Source: Planococcus citri (taxonomy: Eukaryota; Arthropoda; Insecta; Hemiptera; Pseudococcidae). Taken from it: DNA of 64,000 nt. Numbering within the stretch: position 1 is the first letter of the stretch; the number at the start of each line of letters is the position of its first letter. The position numbers were made by a program, and so were the translations under genes. The notes below the pieces were generated by a model. It ran no database searches. It saw nothing but the letters and a program-made list of their open reading frames with translations, and had not been told where the DNA came from. Where the stretch lies: the NCBI RefSeq assembly GCF_950023065.1, contig NC_088679.1, forward strand, positions 44,702,001 to 44,766,000, in the 5' to 3' direction. This document shows positions 37,258 to 50,000 of this stretch, piece after piece.

Positions 37258-40200
37258 TTAATCTTCGGTAGAAATGTCTACTGGAATCGAAGTAGTGAAT
37301 GTGGGTGTCTCGAGTTCTTCGTGCTTTTTCATTTTCATACCCTGCAAAAAACACTTCGGTTATTACGTTAAATATTTAAAAATAATTCCACCTAGTGACG
37401 ACCTCAATTACAATCCATTAACCTGACGGTCACATACGTAGTTAAAAAAGAAAAAACAAGATACAGCCAGTTCAAAAAGATTAATAAACTTGGGTTTAAT
37501 TTTTCTAAGTCAACGTAATGAACGATGTTGCATATTCATAATATAGTTTTCAGTATGAAGCTAGACCTACACATCACGTACGATGAAAGTTTCTCAGCAA
37601 TGTACACAATATTTACATTCTTAGTTTCAATGAAAGCACTCACTTGTTGTAATTTATAATGATTTATGATGTCTTGATCAGCTGGACAGCTTTGTGTAAA
37701 AGCATCTAATTGATACATATGAAGCATGTACCGCCAAAGATGGGTGAATTCTGTGGGTATTTCAAAATTCAAGAAATATTTTCCTGTAAAAAACCAGTTG
37801 ACATTTAATATTTGTTCGATACAAATACGGATTTTCATAATTTTTGCAATTTTGACAACTTTCTAACAATATTGTATGAAATCTTATCAATAATTTTTGT
37901 AACTTTTTTAGATTTTACAAAATTTGGTCAAATTTTTTGTTTCGTTAATTTCGCTGATTTTTTGTTGAAGTTTAGCGAGGTTTTCCACTAAAAGTAGGTA
38001 GTTTTGAATGTAATCATTATTTTAAAATTTAAACCCAATAATAAACCCACTCCGGCCAATTTCCAATCCAATCAAATAGGTACCTATATTTGAACGTCTT
38101 ACATAAACAACAGGTTCGCACAAGACTTTATCGTGTTCATACAGAACAGTCTCGACAACGACTAATAATACCATTGGAAAAATTCGTTACAAACGTGTTT
38201 AATTAAATTTATCAATCATACACGGTTATAATAATTTAAAAATATGATACCTGCTACTCTAATATGTTGCAAACGTGGCATCAATTCGCAATCGAAGCAA
38301 CACATTGTGTCGCCGGTTAAAAACCGTGTACCAGTTTTGCCAAGATGGTCGTTAATTTTACGTAAGTGCGACAACAAGCTATTCACGCTAGTATCGTCTT
38401 TCTTCAACAGCAACAATTTCAATTTCTGTAAAGAAAAAAAAAAGCAAAACAAACAACATCAACAAAAATAATAATCTCAATTTTTAAATAATTAACGCAT
38501 ATTGTACACACAAGTAATTAAGTCACCTAATTGATTTATGAATGGACCACAATTACCGGTTAGCCTTCGTGTAATTTTCTAATTGACACTGAATTTATAA
38601 TAATTTTTCTTCTAATACCATTTTTTTTTCTTCTCGAGGTTCGAGTTCGAACATACATAATTGTAATACCATTCGTCATAGCGTATAGGCCATTTCACGG
38701 TACACAATACGTTTAAATAATAATGGTGCAGGGTCAAGAAAGGAGAGAAAATTAAATAAAAGAATTATTCGCGGGCATCGGGTTGACTCCGGAAAGTTTA
38801 GTGGAAAAGGCCAAATCAGAACGAGAATCGGTAACCGATGACGTCACAAATTATGGTGTATTCAGTCGGATTTACAGGGAATAAGGGTATATTTGGTATT
38901 TAGGTAGGTTGAAAGTTGAAATTGGCTCGAATTTTAAATTTTCAGTCAATTTTTTCTAGAAAGTGTAATGGGGTAACGTCTAATCTGATTCTTAAGCAAA
39001 GACCTGTAAGGAAAGGGCCAAGTCCCTCCGGTTTCTTCCACTTTTATGAGCTCCTGTTATTCATGACCATCATGAGTCTCTGGGAAGTCCCTCCAAAATT
39101 CAAGGGTCTCCTGCAGTCTGCATTATTTCCTCAGCATTTTGGTGGGGGGAGAAGGGGTGTCCCTCCGAACCGCAAATAAAAATCAACCTTGGTTAGATGA
39201 TGTTAGAATCACAGGTTGAGGTGAGGATGACGTCAATTTCCTACACAACTCTAAAACCACTGCCTCGTGTCCCCGAACGTATTTTTGAGATATAAAGTTG
39301 AAACGACACAGCTTTTACATTAAAGCCAAGAAATATGAATGCACTTCAAAACATGCAAAAAAATTTGCGTCTTCTTCGCGAGCGTAAATAATGAATTTAA
39401 CGACAAATCGTCGGTCAAAAAATCAAACACACATTAAACAAAATTAATCAACGACTAGTGAGGCGATAACGAAAACAATAAAATGGTAAATTGTATAAAA
39501 TTGCGTTTTCACGCATAATTTACGAAGAGAAATCAAACACTGTAGGTAAGTAAATGGTAAGTACGTGTATGATGCAAATAGCATCAATGCATCGTCGTCT
39601 AAGTCGTACGAGCGCGTAACCAATTAATAAAATTTACAATTTGTTCTCCTTTGTTGCAAATAATTTTCAAGTTTTCAACATGGTTGGTTTAACTAGTGAA
39701 ATTTAACGTAATCGTGCTGACGTCTTAGGCATGAAGGTGCTTCAGTTTCAGTCCTTTTATTACGATTTATGATTCGATTACATACGAAAATAGGATCGAA
39801 AAATAAATAGGTACTATTACTATAAGTACTACATACACACAGGTAGAGGACCGGAGATGCCATAGACACTGGTTAAAAGACAATAAATCAGGCTGGTCTT
39901 TCATCAAGTAATAAATTCAGTTCTCCCTATCACTAAAATCTTTTCAGATGTGTGAAAGAAGGCCCATTGTGGGGCATAGGGGATTTGTATGAAAAAAAAA
40001 GTATTAAAATTCAAAATGTAAGAGCCTCTAAAAACCTAACAAACTGTACAGATGATACAAATTTTTCAATATTTTAATGCAGAAAAAAATCACAGAAAAA
40101 CAAAAAACATTTCAATTAAATTTAATATAAAAAAAATTATGAAACTAAATACTCCACAACCAGGACTTTGGCAATTTTAACAAAAACAGGACTTCGAAAA

Positions 40201-43200
40201 AGAGACACAGTTTTACAATTTTTATCAAAAAAGTGAGACTGTTTCGCAACTTTTTGGCATAAAAGCGAGATTTTTTGAACATTTTTGGAGGAAAAATCAA
40301 GCAGAAAACTGAAAATTTTGAGACAAATTTTTAGTAAAGAATGAGACTTAATGGCAATTGTGATAAATGGCGAGACTTTCTGCTATTTTTTGCTGAACGC
40401 GAGACTCAATTCACAGGAGAAAATAAATCTTCAGCAATTCTGTTAAAAAACTAGAATTTTTTCAATTTTTGGCAAAAAACAGGACTTTTTAGCAATTATT
40501 GGCAAAAAAAATAGATGCTTTTTTACAACTTTTTGCAAACAAACGAGATTGTAAGCAGTTTTTGGCAAAGAAATTAAAATTTTTTATGAAATTTTCCGCC
40601 AAACTTACGACAATTAATGGATAATTTAAATTTTAGAACATTAAAAAAAAAAAAAACAAATATATGTACCTACTTGAAGTGACCGAGTAGGAGAGCCCTA
40701 CTTCTACTATTTTTTTTTTTTCGAAGATTCTGCGTCTCCGCAATGTTTTAATTTTAGTTACAAAAAAAGTCTTTAAAATCATCAATTCAAAAAATGCTCA
40801 AAATATGCAGCAGAAATAAAAACTTTTCGAGCCTGAAATGTATACATTGTCGTTGTAGGAAAAATTCAAAATATGCAAAACGATTTATTGAGCTGATTTG
40901 TCAGTTTCATAAAATTCACAGCATAACTATAATATCCAATTTTCTTCGAAAAAGTAACCCTACTTCAGGTTTTTTTGTGAAGAATAAAAAATCTATTTTC
41001 ATAACAATGCTGATAATTTAGAAGCACAAAAATTTGGGGACGAGAGAAACAAGGCTTCACAGAGTTATCTACAAAAAAATCTCATGAAACTTTGAAGTTG
41101 ATCAATTTTTTAGGTGGGGGAGGAGGCGCGGGAAGAGTCGTATTTTAATTTTTTTTCAAGCTTACTCTGGCCACGATATCATTCACATGGAGCAAAAAAT
41201 CGCAGCAGCAAGCTTCATAGAAAGAATGAAGTTTGCTTGAAAAAAAATCGTAAACTCATCTTGAAAACTCGTAAGGAACAAAGAGTATTTGAAATTCTCA
41301 ACTTGGATGGGTGAAACTGAATTATTAGACCAAAAATTAAAAATGAACTACAATGTAAACATGTTGGAGGTAACGAACAAGAGCAAAATATCCATCGAAA
41401 ATGCAAAATTTGTGTGCTTCTCCTCTCCATTCTCAATTCAATAATTGAAGTTGGATTTTTTAATGTACACAATGTATCAATGTATAGGTTCCCAGCCATG
41501 CTGTGATTGTTTTTAAAATTTATCCCATAAGGTAAGCATGTTAAAAAGTGGCTTTTCCAAATTTTTGGTACGTTCTGCCCATAAATATTCTCTTCTATGT
41601 ACTCTGTGAAAAATTTTGACAGACAAAAAGAATGGCTGGCAACTACCTATTTCATGGATTCCCAATAACACCATAATAACATATCTTTTTCAAGATTTCA
41701 TTCAAAAAAGAAAAAAAATCGGTTAACTTGACACGATGATTCACCATTGAAGAATTTCAAAAATACCAAACCACACCTAAAATAGGGAAAACTTGAAGAA
41801 CACTAAGTACAACTCGAACGCACATAACAGTAGATTATATGGGACCACTTGTGAACATCATAACTGTTTGAAATTCTCAGTCAATTATCTCAAAAGAAAC
41901 ATCAAGTACAAATACCGAGTACCGAATGATAACATTCAAACATCAAGTACATATAGCCAATCTTTGGTAGTCTTGGCAATGTTTGTCGATTGTGTTTACT
42001 CAGTTGAAAATTTATACGAGAGGGTCGTTCTTCTAAAAACAAATACTCCTAGTCCTATAGCAGACGCATTCCAAATTAGGTAGGTAGAGGTAAGAATTCC
42101 AAAACTAAGAAAACGATTTCGGCCAAAGTGCCGATAACGTCTGCCTGCTGGTATTCGTTAACTCACTCTGTGTCTGTACTTTTTTAATTGACATAACAAT
42201 GAGTCGCGTTTGAATTACACCTTTGGTTGGGATATTTGCACCTTTCCGCAGTTGTTACAAAGGGGGTTTAAGAACGCCTTCTCTCATAATGAGACGCGTT
42301 CTGATATATGATATGGAAATGGGCAAACAACAATAAGAAATTTATATTATCGTGTTGTTAGTTATGGCTTCGTGAACATGCTCGGAATCGGATTCTGTGT
42401 CAAGGTGACTTCGTTTTCTTCTTTCGCGTTTATATAGTCTCCCTGGTTATTTTTTCCGCGACAAAAGAAAACCTCCGCAAATTGGATGCGAGAAGAGCAA
42501 AACGAAGTTGAATTTTCCATTTATCGCTCGTACAAGAAGAAGAGGAAAATATAGACTGATGAATACTTACACTGTATAAATTTTCAATAAGCGAAGCGAC
42601 TTCTTTATCTTGAACAAATAAATTATGACCACCGGGTATACTCTTCATGATGTGTCGTTCAATTTTTTCATTCTCCAGCACCGCTAATCCGTTATCGATT
42701 AAAATAGGAGGTGGCGTCGCTTCGAAATTTGTCCTAAAAACGAAAAATAATACGTAAACATAGAGGAAAAAAGAAGATCAAATATAGCTATTAAATTTTG
42801 TACTACGAGGCATAAAACGTGCCCTGTCCAGCGCTTTAATCTTTTATGTACTTGTACATATATTCTGTACCTATTTTGCGAGAGTAACTAGTATATCGAA
42901 TGAACACGTAATAGCTGCTTTTAAAACAATTATTTTTTTTACGCTTCATCGTGGATAAGCAGAACGAAATATTTCATTTTTCCGTTACACTTCGCATGAC
43001 ATTAACGTTTAAATTATTCATCTTATCGTTTTTTGTCGACTGCGATGGAAGTCAAATTATCTCGCACATATACATTATAACACATTACATGTGCCTCATA
43101 CCTACTTAATAGAAATAACCACGTATTTGAAAAAAAATTCATTTTATCAAATTGAAAAAATTCAACGAGATAAAATAAATATTTCGTAAATGAAAAAAAT

Positions 43201-46200
43201 TCAGTATTGATTTTTTAATTTTAGCATACTTGGTTCTCGAGCTAATAACATTGATGTGATGATAGAATAGTAGGTACCTATTTTTTTTTTACGTAGAATC
43301 ATCGATTGCCTGATAAGGTATCTCAAAAAAAAATTCCACTCAATCATGTGGTTAGGTAGGTAGGTACGAGTACTGCGATCAATTAATTAATAATCAAATA
43401 CAGTGCGACATACACGCCCTGTTTCGTTGAAATCACTTCTACTCTGATAATTCTGATTTGAAAAAATTTAGTAGAAATTTATAACATTTTTCAAATTTCA
43501 TAATTAATTTTTCAATTCTTACATTGAAACGAGAAACTTAAAAATCTCGATTCCTCCTTCAAATTCCAAAATGAAATTTCGTTTTCTCCTTGTACCAAAT
43601 TTCATTTTATTATAGAAGAAGACATTTTTTAAAATTCAGAAGCATATTCAAAGAATTCAAAATTTTAAGCAATTTAAAAAAATTTGAATTCCAAAATAAA
43701 ATTTAATCAAAATTAAAAATTGGCGTTATTTTACTTTACTTAATTACAATTTTGTAGGAGCACAAAAAGTTTTATAGGTGAGCTGTCGATTAAGAAGTAG
43801 TATATGGGGCACTTGCATATATGTACTACTTAAGAACATTACATTTTTTTCAAGGGTCTCATAAAAAAGCTGAGAAAAATGACCGAAAAAAATTTACATC
43901 AAATTTCTATCAACTTGCCTTTTAGTTTCCGTCTACAACTGTGGATTTGGATTCGGAAATCAACACAATCTTTTGGAGAAAAATGAGAAAAAAATCTCAA
44001 ATTTCCTAAATGAGCGATCACTTGAAATGCAATTTTTTCAAGTATCACAATGGGATTGTTCAGTCCGACTTCTCTCATAATAATTCTTAAAATTAATAAC
44101 CTGAACAGTTCTCTAAGGCGTTAAAAGGGTTAAAGATTCAGTTTGAGAGTTAAAAATTTTAGTTTTCAACTAAATTCTGTATTTTTCTTGAATTTAAAAA
44201 ATAAATAAAAAAATCATCGTCTATTTTTTTTATCTGCCGGGCAACCCCCTCCCCTACTGTGACCATTAGGAGGGTCCAACTACAAATCTAACTTCAAATT
44301 CGTGTTCAGCGAGTTCGATTCATAGAATAACGATACCCAAATTGCCAATCTTCTTTTGCCCCAAAATTGGGGGAGGGGTGCCTATGGTCCTAAAATTGGG
44401 GTTTCAAGAAATTGGTTGGTTTTCTATTGTTTTTAGAGGCCTGCATGCAAAATTTCGTTCAAAATTTGAAAGTTGAACTTTCAATCGAAAGTTCAAATTT
44501 CAAAATGGCGCTGTAAGTGGGAGCTACCATTTAAAATTCTGAAAAAATGTCCATAGATGTAATTTTAGATGGATGCTTTTTCGAAATATCCAAGTTTCAA
44601 GATGGGATCTCTTGATAGAAGGGGAGCACCCCCACCCTCAATTTTTCGCTTTTTATAGTGGTGTCGTGACACAAGAAACACCATTTTGAGTGTTTTTAGA
44701 GTTTTTGAAGATGACCCACCTGGAGAAAAAAATTGTGTTCCAGAATTATGTTCGGAGATATGGCGATGGCGGTTTCAAATTTTCTTTTGTCAGTATCTCC
44801 TCCACGAGGGGCCAAAAATTTTGAAAAAATTCATGTTGCTAGACTCATGTCTCCTCTACATATTTTGGGTGAATTCGAAATTTTTCATTTAAAACTCGTT
44901 GAAGTATGATTTTTCCCCCGAAAAAAACATTTTTTCGCCATTCTGGGGCAGAGGGTGGGATGGGGAAATTTTTTTGGCTCGAACCTTTTTTTTAAAGGTA
45001 CCTACCCAACAATGTTTCATAAAAATTTCACGAATCCGAGGACAGGGGCATTTCACCTATTTTACTCGGGAATACCCAAATTTAAATTTTTAAAAATTCG
45101 CCACAAATTGAAAAATGAATTTTAGCACCAAAAATTTTGGTTAGTGGTATATTTTGTGGTCTTCTTTCGATTCCCCTTTGCCTGGTTCAAAAATTTCTGT
45201 GTCGGTTGGGACACTTCCCTTGTAAGGTAAGCAGAAGGTACTTTCTGGGGAAAATACGCATTTTCAGTTTATCAATAGTACTTTCGATGAGTTTGTAATC
45301 ATGAAATAAATATTAATGTGTTCAGTATCTTACTTAAAAATGGGCAAGAACATTTTTTTAAAAATTTTTTTCATACTGGAAAAAGTTTTTTAAAAATGCA
45401 AAAATCTGGTCGACGTTTTTTCCACAATTTTCCCAGCTTAGAGTGGTTATAATTTTGGCCCACTTCTCTATAGGAATGTATCTTAAAAGACACTCAAATA
45501 TATCATCAACTTGAATTTTGGTCAAATTCGTCAATTATTTGTTTCATAGTTCAAAATTTTCATTTGAAAAAAATGATATTGCGCCATTTTAGAAACTCTT
45601 GACCACCCTTTCAAATAACCTAGTGCGTAAAAATTCATCTTCAGACAAGTATCAATTCAAAACAGGCGATTTACTGAACTTTTAACAAAATTTGAAATCT
45701 TTCTTCTACTCACACACTCACAATGAACACATTTTCTAAATTGAAGATACCTACACCTAACGTGAATTTTTTTCAAATGTGTTAATTCGGGCGTTTTTTT
45801 TCTCCTAAATATAAAATTCTTAAATTTATACCATTTTCAATTTTCAAAAAAAATAATTTTTTGATCTATTTCATCAGTGAATATCTTGTCAAAAATGGCA
45901 AACAGACAAACACTATATTAATATACAATCTAAGCCAAAAAATGTGAAAGTTAATTGAGACGAAATCGAGTCATTTTCATTTCATGCAGTCGAAGTTCAG
46001 TACAACTGCCGTTCGTGAATATAAGTGAACAGATGCAAAAAATAATAGTTTAGCTTTTAGCCTCAAGTCAGGGCAGATGCTTCACGAAAAGAAGTACTTT
46101 TCCAAAATACGTTAACCTGCAAGTACATACAATAGGTCATGGAACATAAAATAACATTCAAACTCGTCCAACGATGAATTAAAATTTTAAAATTAAAACT

Positions 46201-47048
46201 AGTTCAACGGATACCGAATTCATCTAATCTATTTCGATTTACTTAAGGTGCATAATAATAAACGTGCAACTCGTATTAGGCATTTTTCCAAATTTAAAAA
46301 CTAATGAAACAATCGGCTCAGAATTTCAATACACGATCGCCTTCTCGAATTTATAAAAAACTGTCACGAACTTTCCCACGAATTTCATTTTATCGAGGGC
46401 CCGTATCACTTTCGACGACCAACGACGTCATCCGTAAATACGTACAATCATATCCGTAATGAATCCAAATCGAGTTATCTGCTACCTTGTAAAACTATTC
46501 CACCTTCTATCATAAACAATGCCTACCTTTCGCACGTTTATTCCCAGTGCAATTGAATATTTACGAATTACACCGATTATAGGTATTAATCGAAGCTCAT
46601 TTCACCCACACGATGGCCTCTTTGGAATATACGAACAAATGTGGTTAAATTTAGTAAGTATTAATAGTACAAATAAGTATGCTGGACGGATAGCAGATTT
46701 TCTTCCCTTTTTTTCTTCTTCTTCGGAACAACGTGTCAGAGATTGACGCATGCATAATAGTTATTATAAGTTTGAAGACGCGGACACGTAAACTCATCTC
46801 TATACGATGCTATTTTTTCTTACGTACACGTATAGTTGATAATTAGGTAAGTAACTCGCGTCAAATTAGTGGTAAGTACACCTAAGTACCCAGTAAAGAC
46901 TATACCTGAAATCTGGCGGTGGTTTTTGCATATCAACTGTGGTCACTTTCAAGCTAATCGTTTTCAATTCGGCCAATAAATATAAGTCCATAAAATATTC
47001 TTGGCAAAATAAGCATGCTCCTTTCCGTCTTCCGTCGATAGTGGAAGC
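37258..47048 (-). CDS. Clic: Chloride intracellular channel protein CLIC, N-terminal exon missing
   Basis: Five coding exons were seen: 46906-47048, 42571-42733, 38251-38425, 37644-37783 and 37258-37341. They join in frame to give 234 codons ending in TAA. The first recognised exon begins ASTIDGRRKGACLFCQEYF, carrying the GST/glutaredoxin-fold motif C-L-F-C (residues 12-15 here), then KVTTVDMQKPPPDF. The all-helical half has NHYKLQQ, FLTGDTMCCFDCELMP and WRYMLHMYQLDAF, ending ETPTFTTSIPVDISTED. This is the insect CLIC pattern. Family members are soluble GST-like proteins with redox activity that can also insert in membranes. About 25 N-terminal residues, expected to end in an EIELIIK-like segment, are missing. 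No fitting exon was found up to 64000, so intron 1 is probably longer than 17 kb. Introns between the seen exons are about 0.3, 0.5, 4.1 and 4.2 kb. Confidence 0.95.
38426..42570. other. Clic intron (about 4.1 kb)
   Basis: AT-rich intron. It includes the decayed tandem repeat at 40160-40600, described separately. An 87-codon frame at 38916-39179 and a 96-codon frame at 41793-42083 match nothing recognised. Confidence 0.6.
40160..40600. repeat. Decayed minisatellite, period about 30 bp, roughly 13 copies
   Basis: Recurrent units of the form CGAGACTTTTTGGCAATTTT and then TGGCAAAAAA follow each other at about 29-32 bp. Examples start near 40161, 40187, 40232, 40265, 40342, 40371, 40400, 40450, 40480, 40512 and 40544. 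Copies differ by many substitutions and small indels. There is no open frame, and it lies within a Clic intron. Confidence 0.65.
42734..46905. other. Clic intron (about 4.2 kb)
   Basis: AT-rich intron. The part at about 44220-45250 is less AT-rich and has long plus-strand frames (44686-44892, 44899-45093) of no known family, perhaps remains of an interspersed repeat. No transposon ends were found. Confidence 0.5.
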
Positions 47049-50000
47049 CTGAAATGAAACAAAAAAATATTGGTTTGAAAAATCAAGCTTTTTGTGTAAT
47101 TATCGTCGGTTATATTTTTCGGACGTTGGATATATTTTTAGAAAAAAATTTCCACGTCATCAGTAGAGGAGATATAAAAATCACAGTAAAAATTATAGAA
47201 AATAAGAGTAGGTATACATTGTATTGTATAGTTATGTAAGTACACCCAAGTGTTTTTTCTAAATGGCATCGTGTACCATGGAGCGTGAAAACGAGAATCA
47301 AATATCAATGATTTTTTCGTCTTAGTTCTTATGTACTATGTAGGTAGATATATATTTTTTTTAATTTGCGCACTTTTATAAAGAAATAGGAATCAGGAAA
47401 AAGCAATTGTTTTCGAATTTTTCCATACGTGTTGGAACCTTCACCTAAATAATACGTATCCGTAAAATTCACCTAAGTAAAGGTCGCACCATCGTCGTCA
47501 TTAGAATTATATGTAAAAATAAAACACCTCATTTAGTACCCTAAAAAACAAACTCGTCGTTTCCGCGTCTCGTTTCCGTTGTTGAGAATTTGTTCCTTCA
47601 AGCATGGGTGCATTTTTCCAAGAAAACCGAGCTAACGTAGAAAGAAGTTGAAGTTGGCAGAAATCAGCAAAATTCTTCATTAGGAAAAACTCGTAAATCG
47701 ATTCTGAAATTTTCCCAAAGAGGATAGAAAAAGACATCTTTGTTCGGAAAAGCGAACCGTGGTCTAGATTGTCTCGCATATGCGATCCTTTCCTTTAATA
47801 TTTCAAAAACCAAATTGTAAAACGTTTACTCTTTTTGTGTATTTAAAATTTGAAAAAAATGATTAATTAGGTCGTTCGAATAAATCGTTAAAAAGCCACT
47901 AGTGTAAAGTTTACATTTCATTTTCCCAAAAAAAGTTTTGTTTGTGCTAAAAATTCGTGCCAAAATTTATTCGAAGGTTTATCGCCATTCTCACACAGTT
48001 TGAACTCGTACTAGTCGTATTCAAATCAGTATCAAACACATGTGTTCCAAATTAGATTACGTCATCAATTCAGTAAACAATTCGAGCTTAAGAGAGATGG
48101 GCGAGGAAATGAGGTAAAACTGCTTTTTATACGTTCCGACTCCGTTGTATACATATAAAATTGTTTGAATGAAATTTTTCAAGAAAATGGATCCTAAAAC
48201 TAACCATTCCTAATTTCCAAAGTACCAATAAGGCAAATTCACAATGATTTCTAGGTTAATTTTACGGAACGTGTGGTTAGTCATAGGTGTGGAGAGGAGT
48301 CAAGACTAATCTTGATGACATTTTTTGAAAAAGAAAAGTCCCAAAATAAATGTGCATAAATAAACACCCAGTCCCTACAGCTTTTCACATCCAACTGATG
48401 CCTTCTAAACACAATTTTATGTAATTTGATCCAATCGAACCCGTTCATTCCTAATTGATATGATTTTTTCTGAAATTTTTTTTACCCATATTATTCATCG
48501 CATCCTCTAATGTACTTAGGTATTTGGTTCCAAAAAACGATCGATAATTTCAACGAATACCTAGCAGCCCTAGAAATTTTATAGCTTCATTTTCAAGCAT
48601 GAGCGGCACACTATTGGTTTCGGCTTTGCAAAAATCGTCCTTCAGTCAAAATGAAAAACCTTCAAGAAACAGAGACAAGGATTAGGAAAAATGATTCGTA
48701 TCAAATTTTCTACATAATCGCATAGGGTTCAATTTTCATCATTTTATAAGTTTTCAATTCATTTTTTATGAAAAGTTTTATTTGTAATTCTAGCATGCAA
48801 TTTCTTCAACTAAAAGATAGGAAGGAAGAATTGCAACAAATATGTAGCAACTCCAACTGTAGCTACGTATGAAAACAATGAAATTTACACTTGCTACGAG
48901 AATTTATGAAATTCTACTGAATAGTTACAACCGCATAGAAATGAGTAGGTATCATTTTGCGGTCTTCTCGTAAACTAAAATTCCACATTTTCAACGCCGA
49001 ATTCGTTATCGGGTTCGGTCGAAAAGTTTTTATGGCTTTTTTCTTCTTTTTTTCCCCCCTCGAGGAATATTGAACTTGTTTGTGTTTCTCACAACCGACG
49101 TTGCTAAACACTTTTTCTCTTCTACAACTCACACAAAAATGGCAATTTTTTCCACATTCTGTAAAGTGGTAATTGAGAGAAAATATTTCTTTGATCTTTG
49201 GAAGTTGTTCAAATATTTAGTAACAACAGATTCGATCATTTTTTTAATAAATAAATTTCCATAATTTTACACCTGGGCAGCTGAAATTTATACTGCAATC
49301 CATAAATCCCTTGACCAAGGAATATAAAAACTAAACATATTGCCTTTGACTGAAAAATGGTTCAAATCGTCGTTTCTTCAATCTTGATATTAATAATTGT
49401 TCGTTTGTTTTCAAAATATCACATCGTTCCTCTTCCCCCCTCCTCATACAAAATAAACCACACTTAAATAATAAAAAAATTTCATGTTCCACAATTTTTC
49501 CTCTTTCATTATTTTTACAGTGTCCACAAATTTTCCTGAAATTAGGTACACTTCTAGTTGGTAGAAAATTTTCAATATTAAAAACATTTGAGACTTTACT
49601 TTAATTTTTCTCTTTATTTTTTTCCTACGTAGAATTTTCGGTTTTCCTTTTCCTTGAAGTTTTTGTGATGATAAAATAATAAAAAAATCACTTCATATGT
49701 AGTTTTGTTTGAAATGTTTGAAAAAACAACATTTTTTCTTTAAAAAAAAAATTGATCACTTTTCTCAGATGGAAAATTTAATGAATTTCGTGAGACCCTC
49801 GGCCAATCACAATAAATGATATTTTATGATGAAAATTATTTTAAAAGTTAAGTTTGGTTTTTCCTATCACACGGCATCAATTTGTGTGAAACTTTTACAA
49901 TTATTTGAAATAATTATTTCAAAAACGTATATAACTTTCCAAGAAAATGAAATTTGATTATACTCACGTAATTTTGTTTCATTTCATTTTTCTATCGAAT

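Noticed and set aside
49966..49990. Minus-strand MKQNY with GTGAGT donor as a possible CLIC first exon
   Set aside because: It lacks the expected EIELIIK-like segment before ASTIDG, and such short matches arise by chance.
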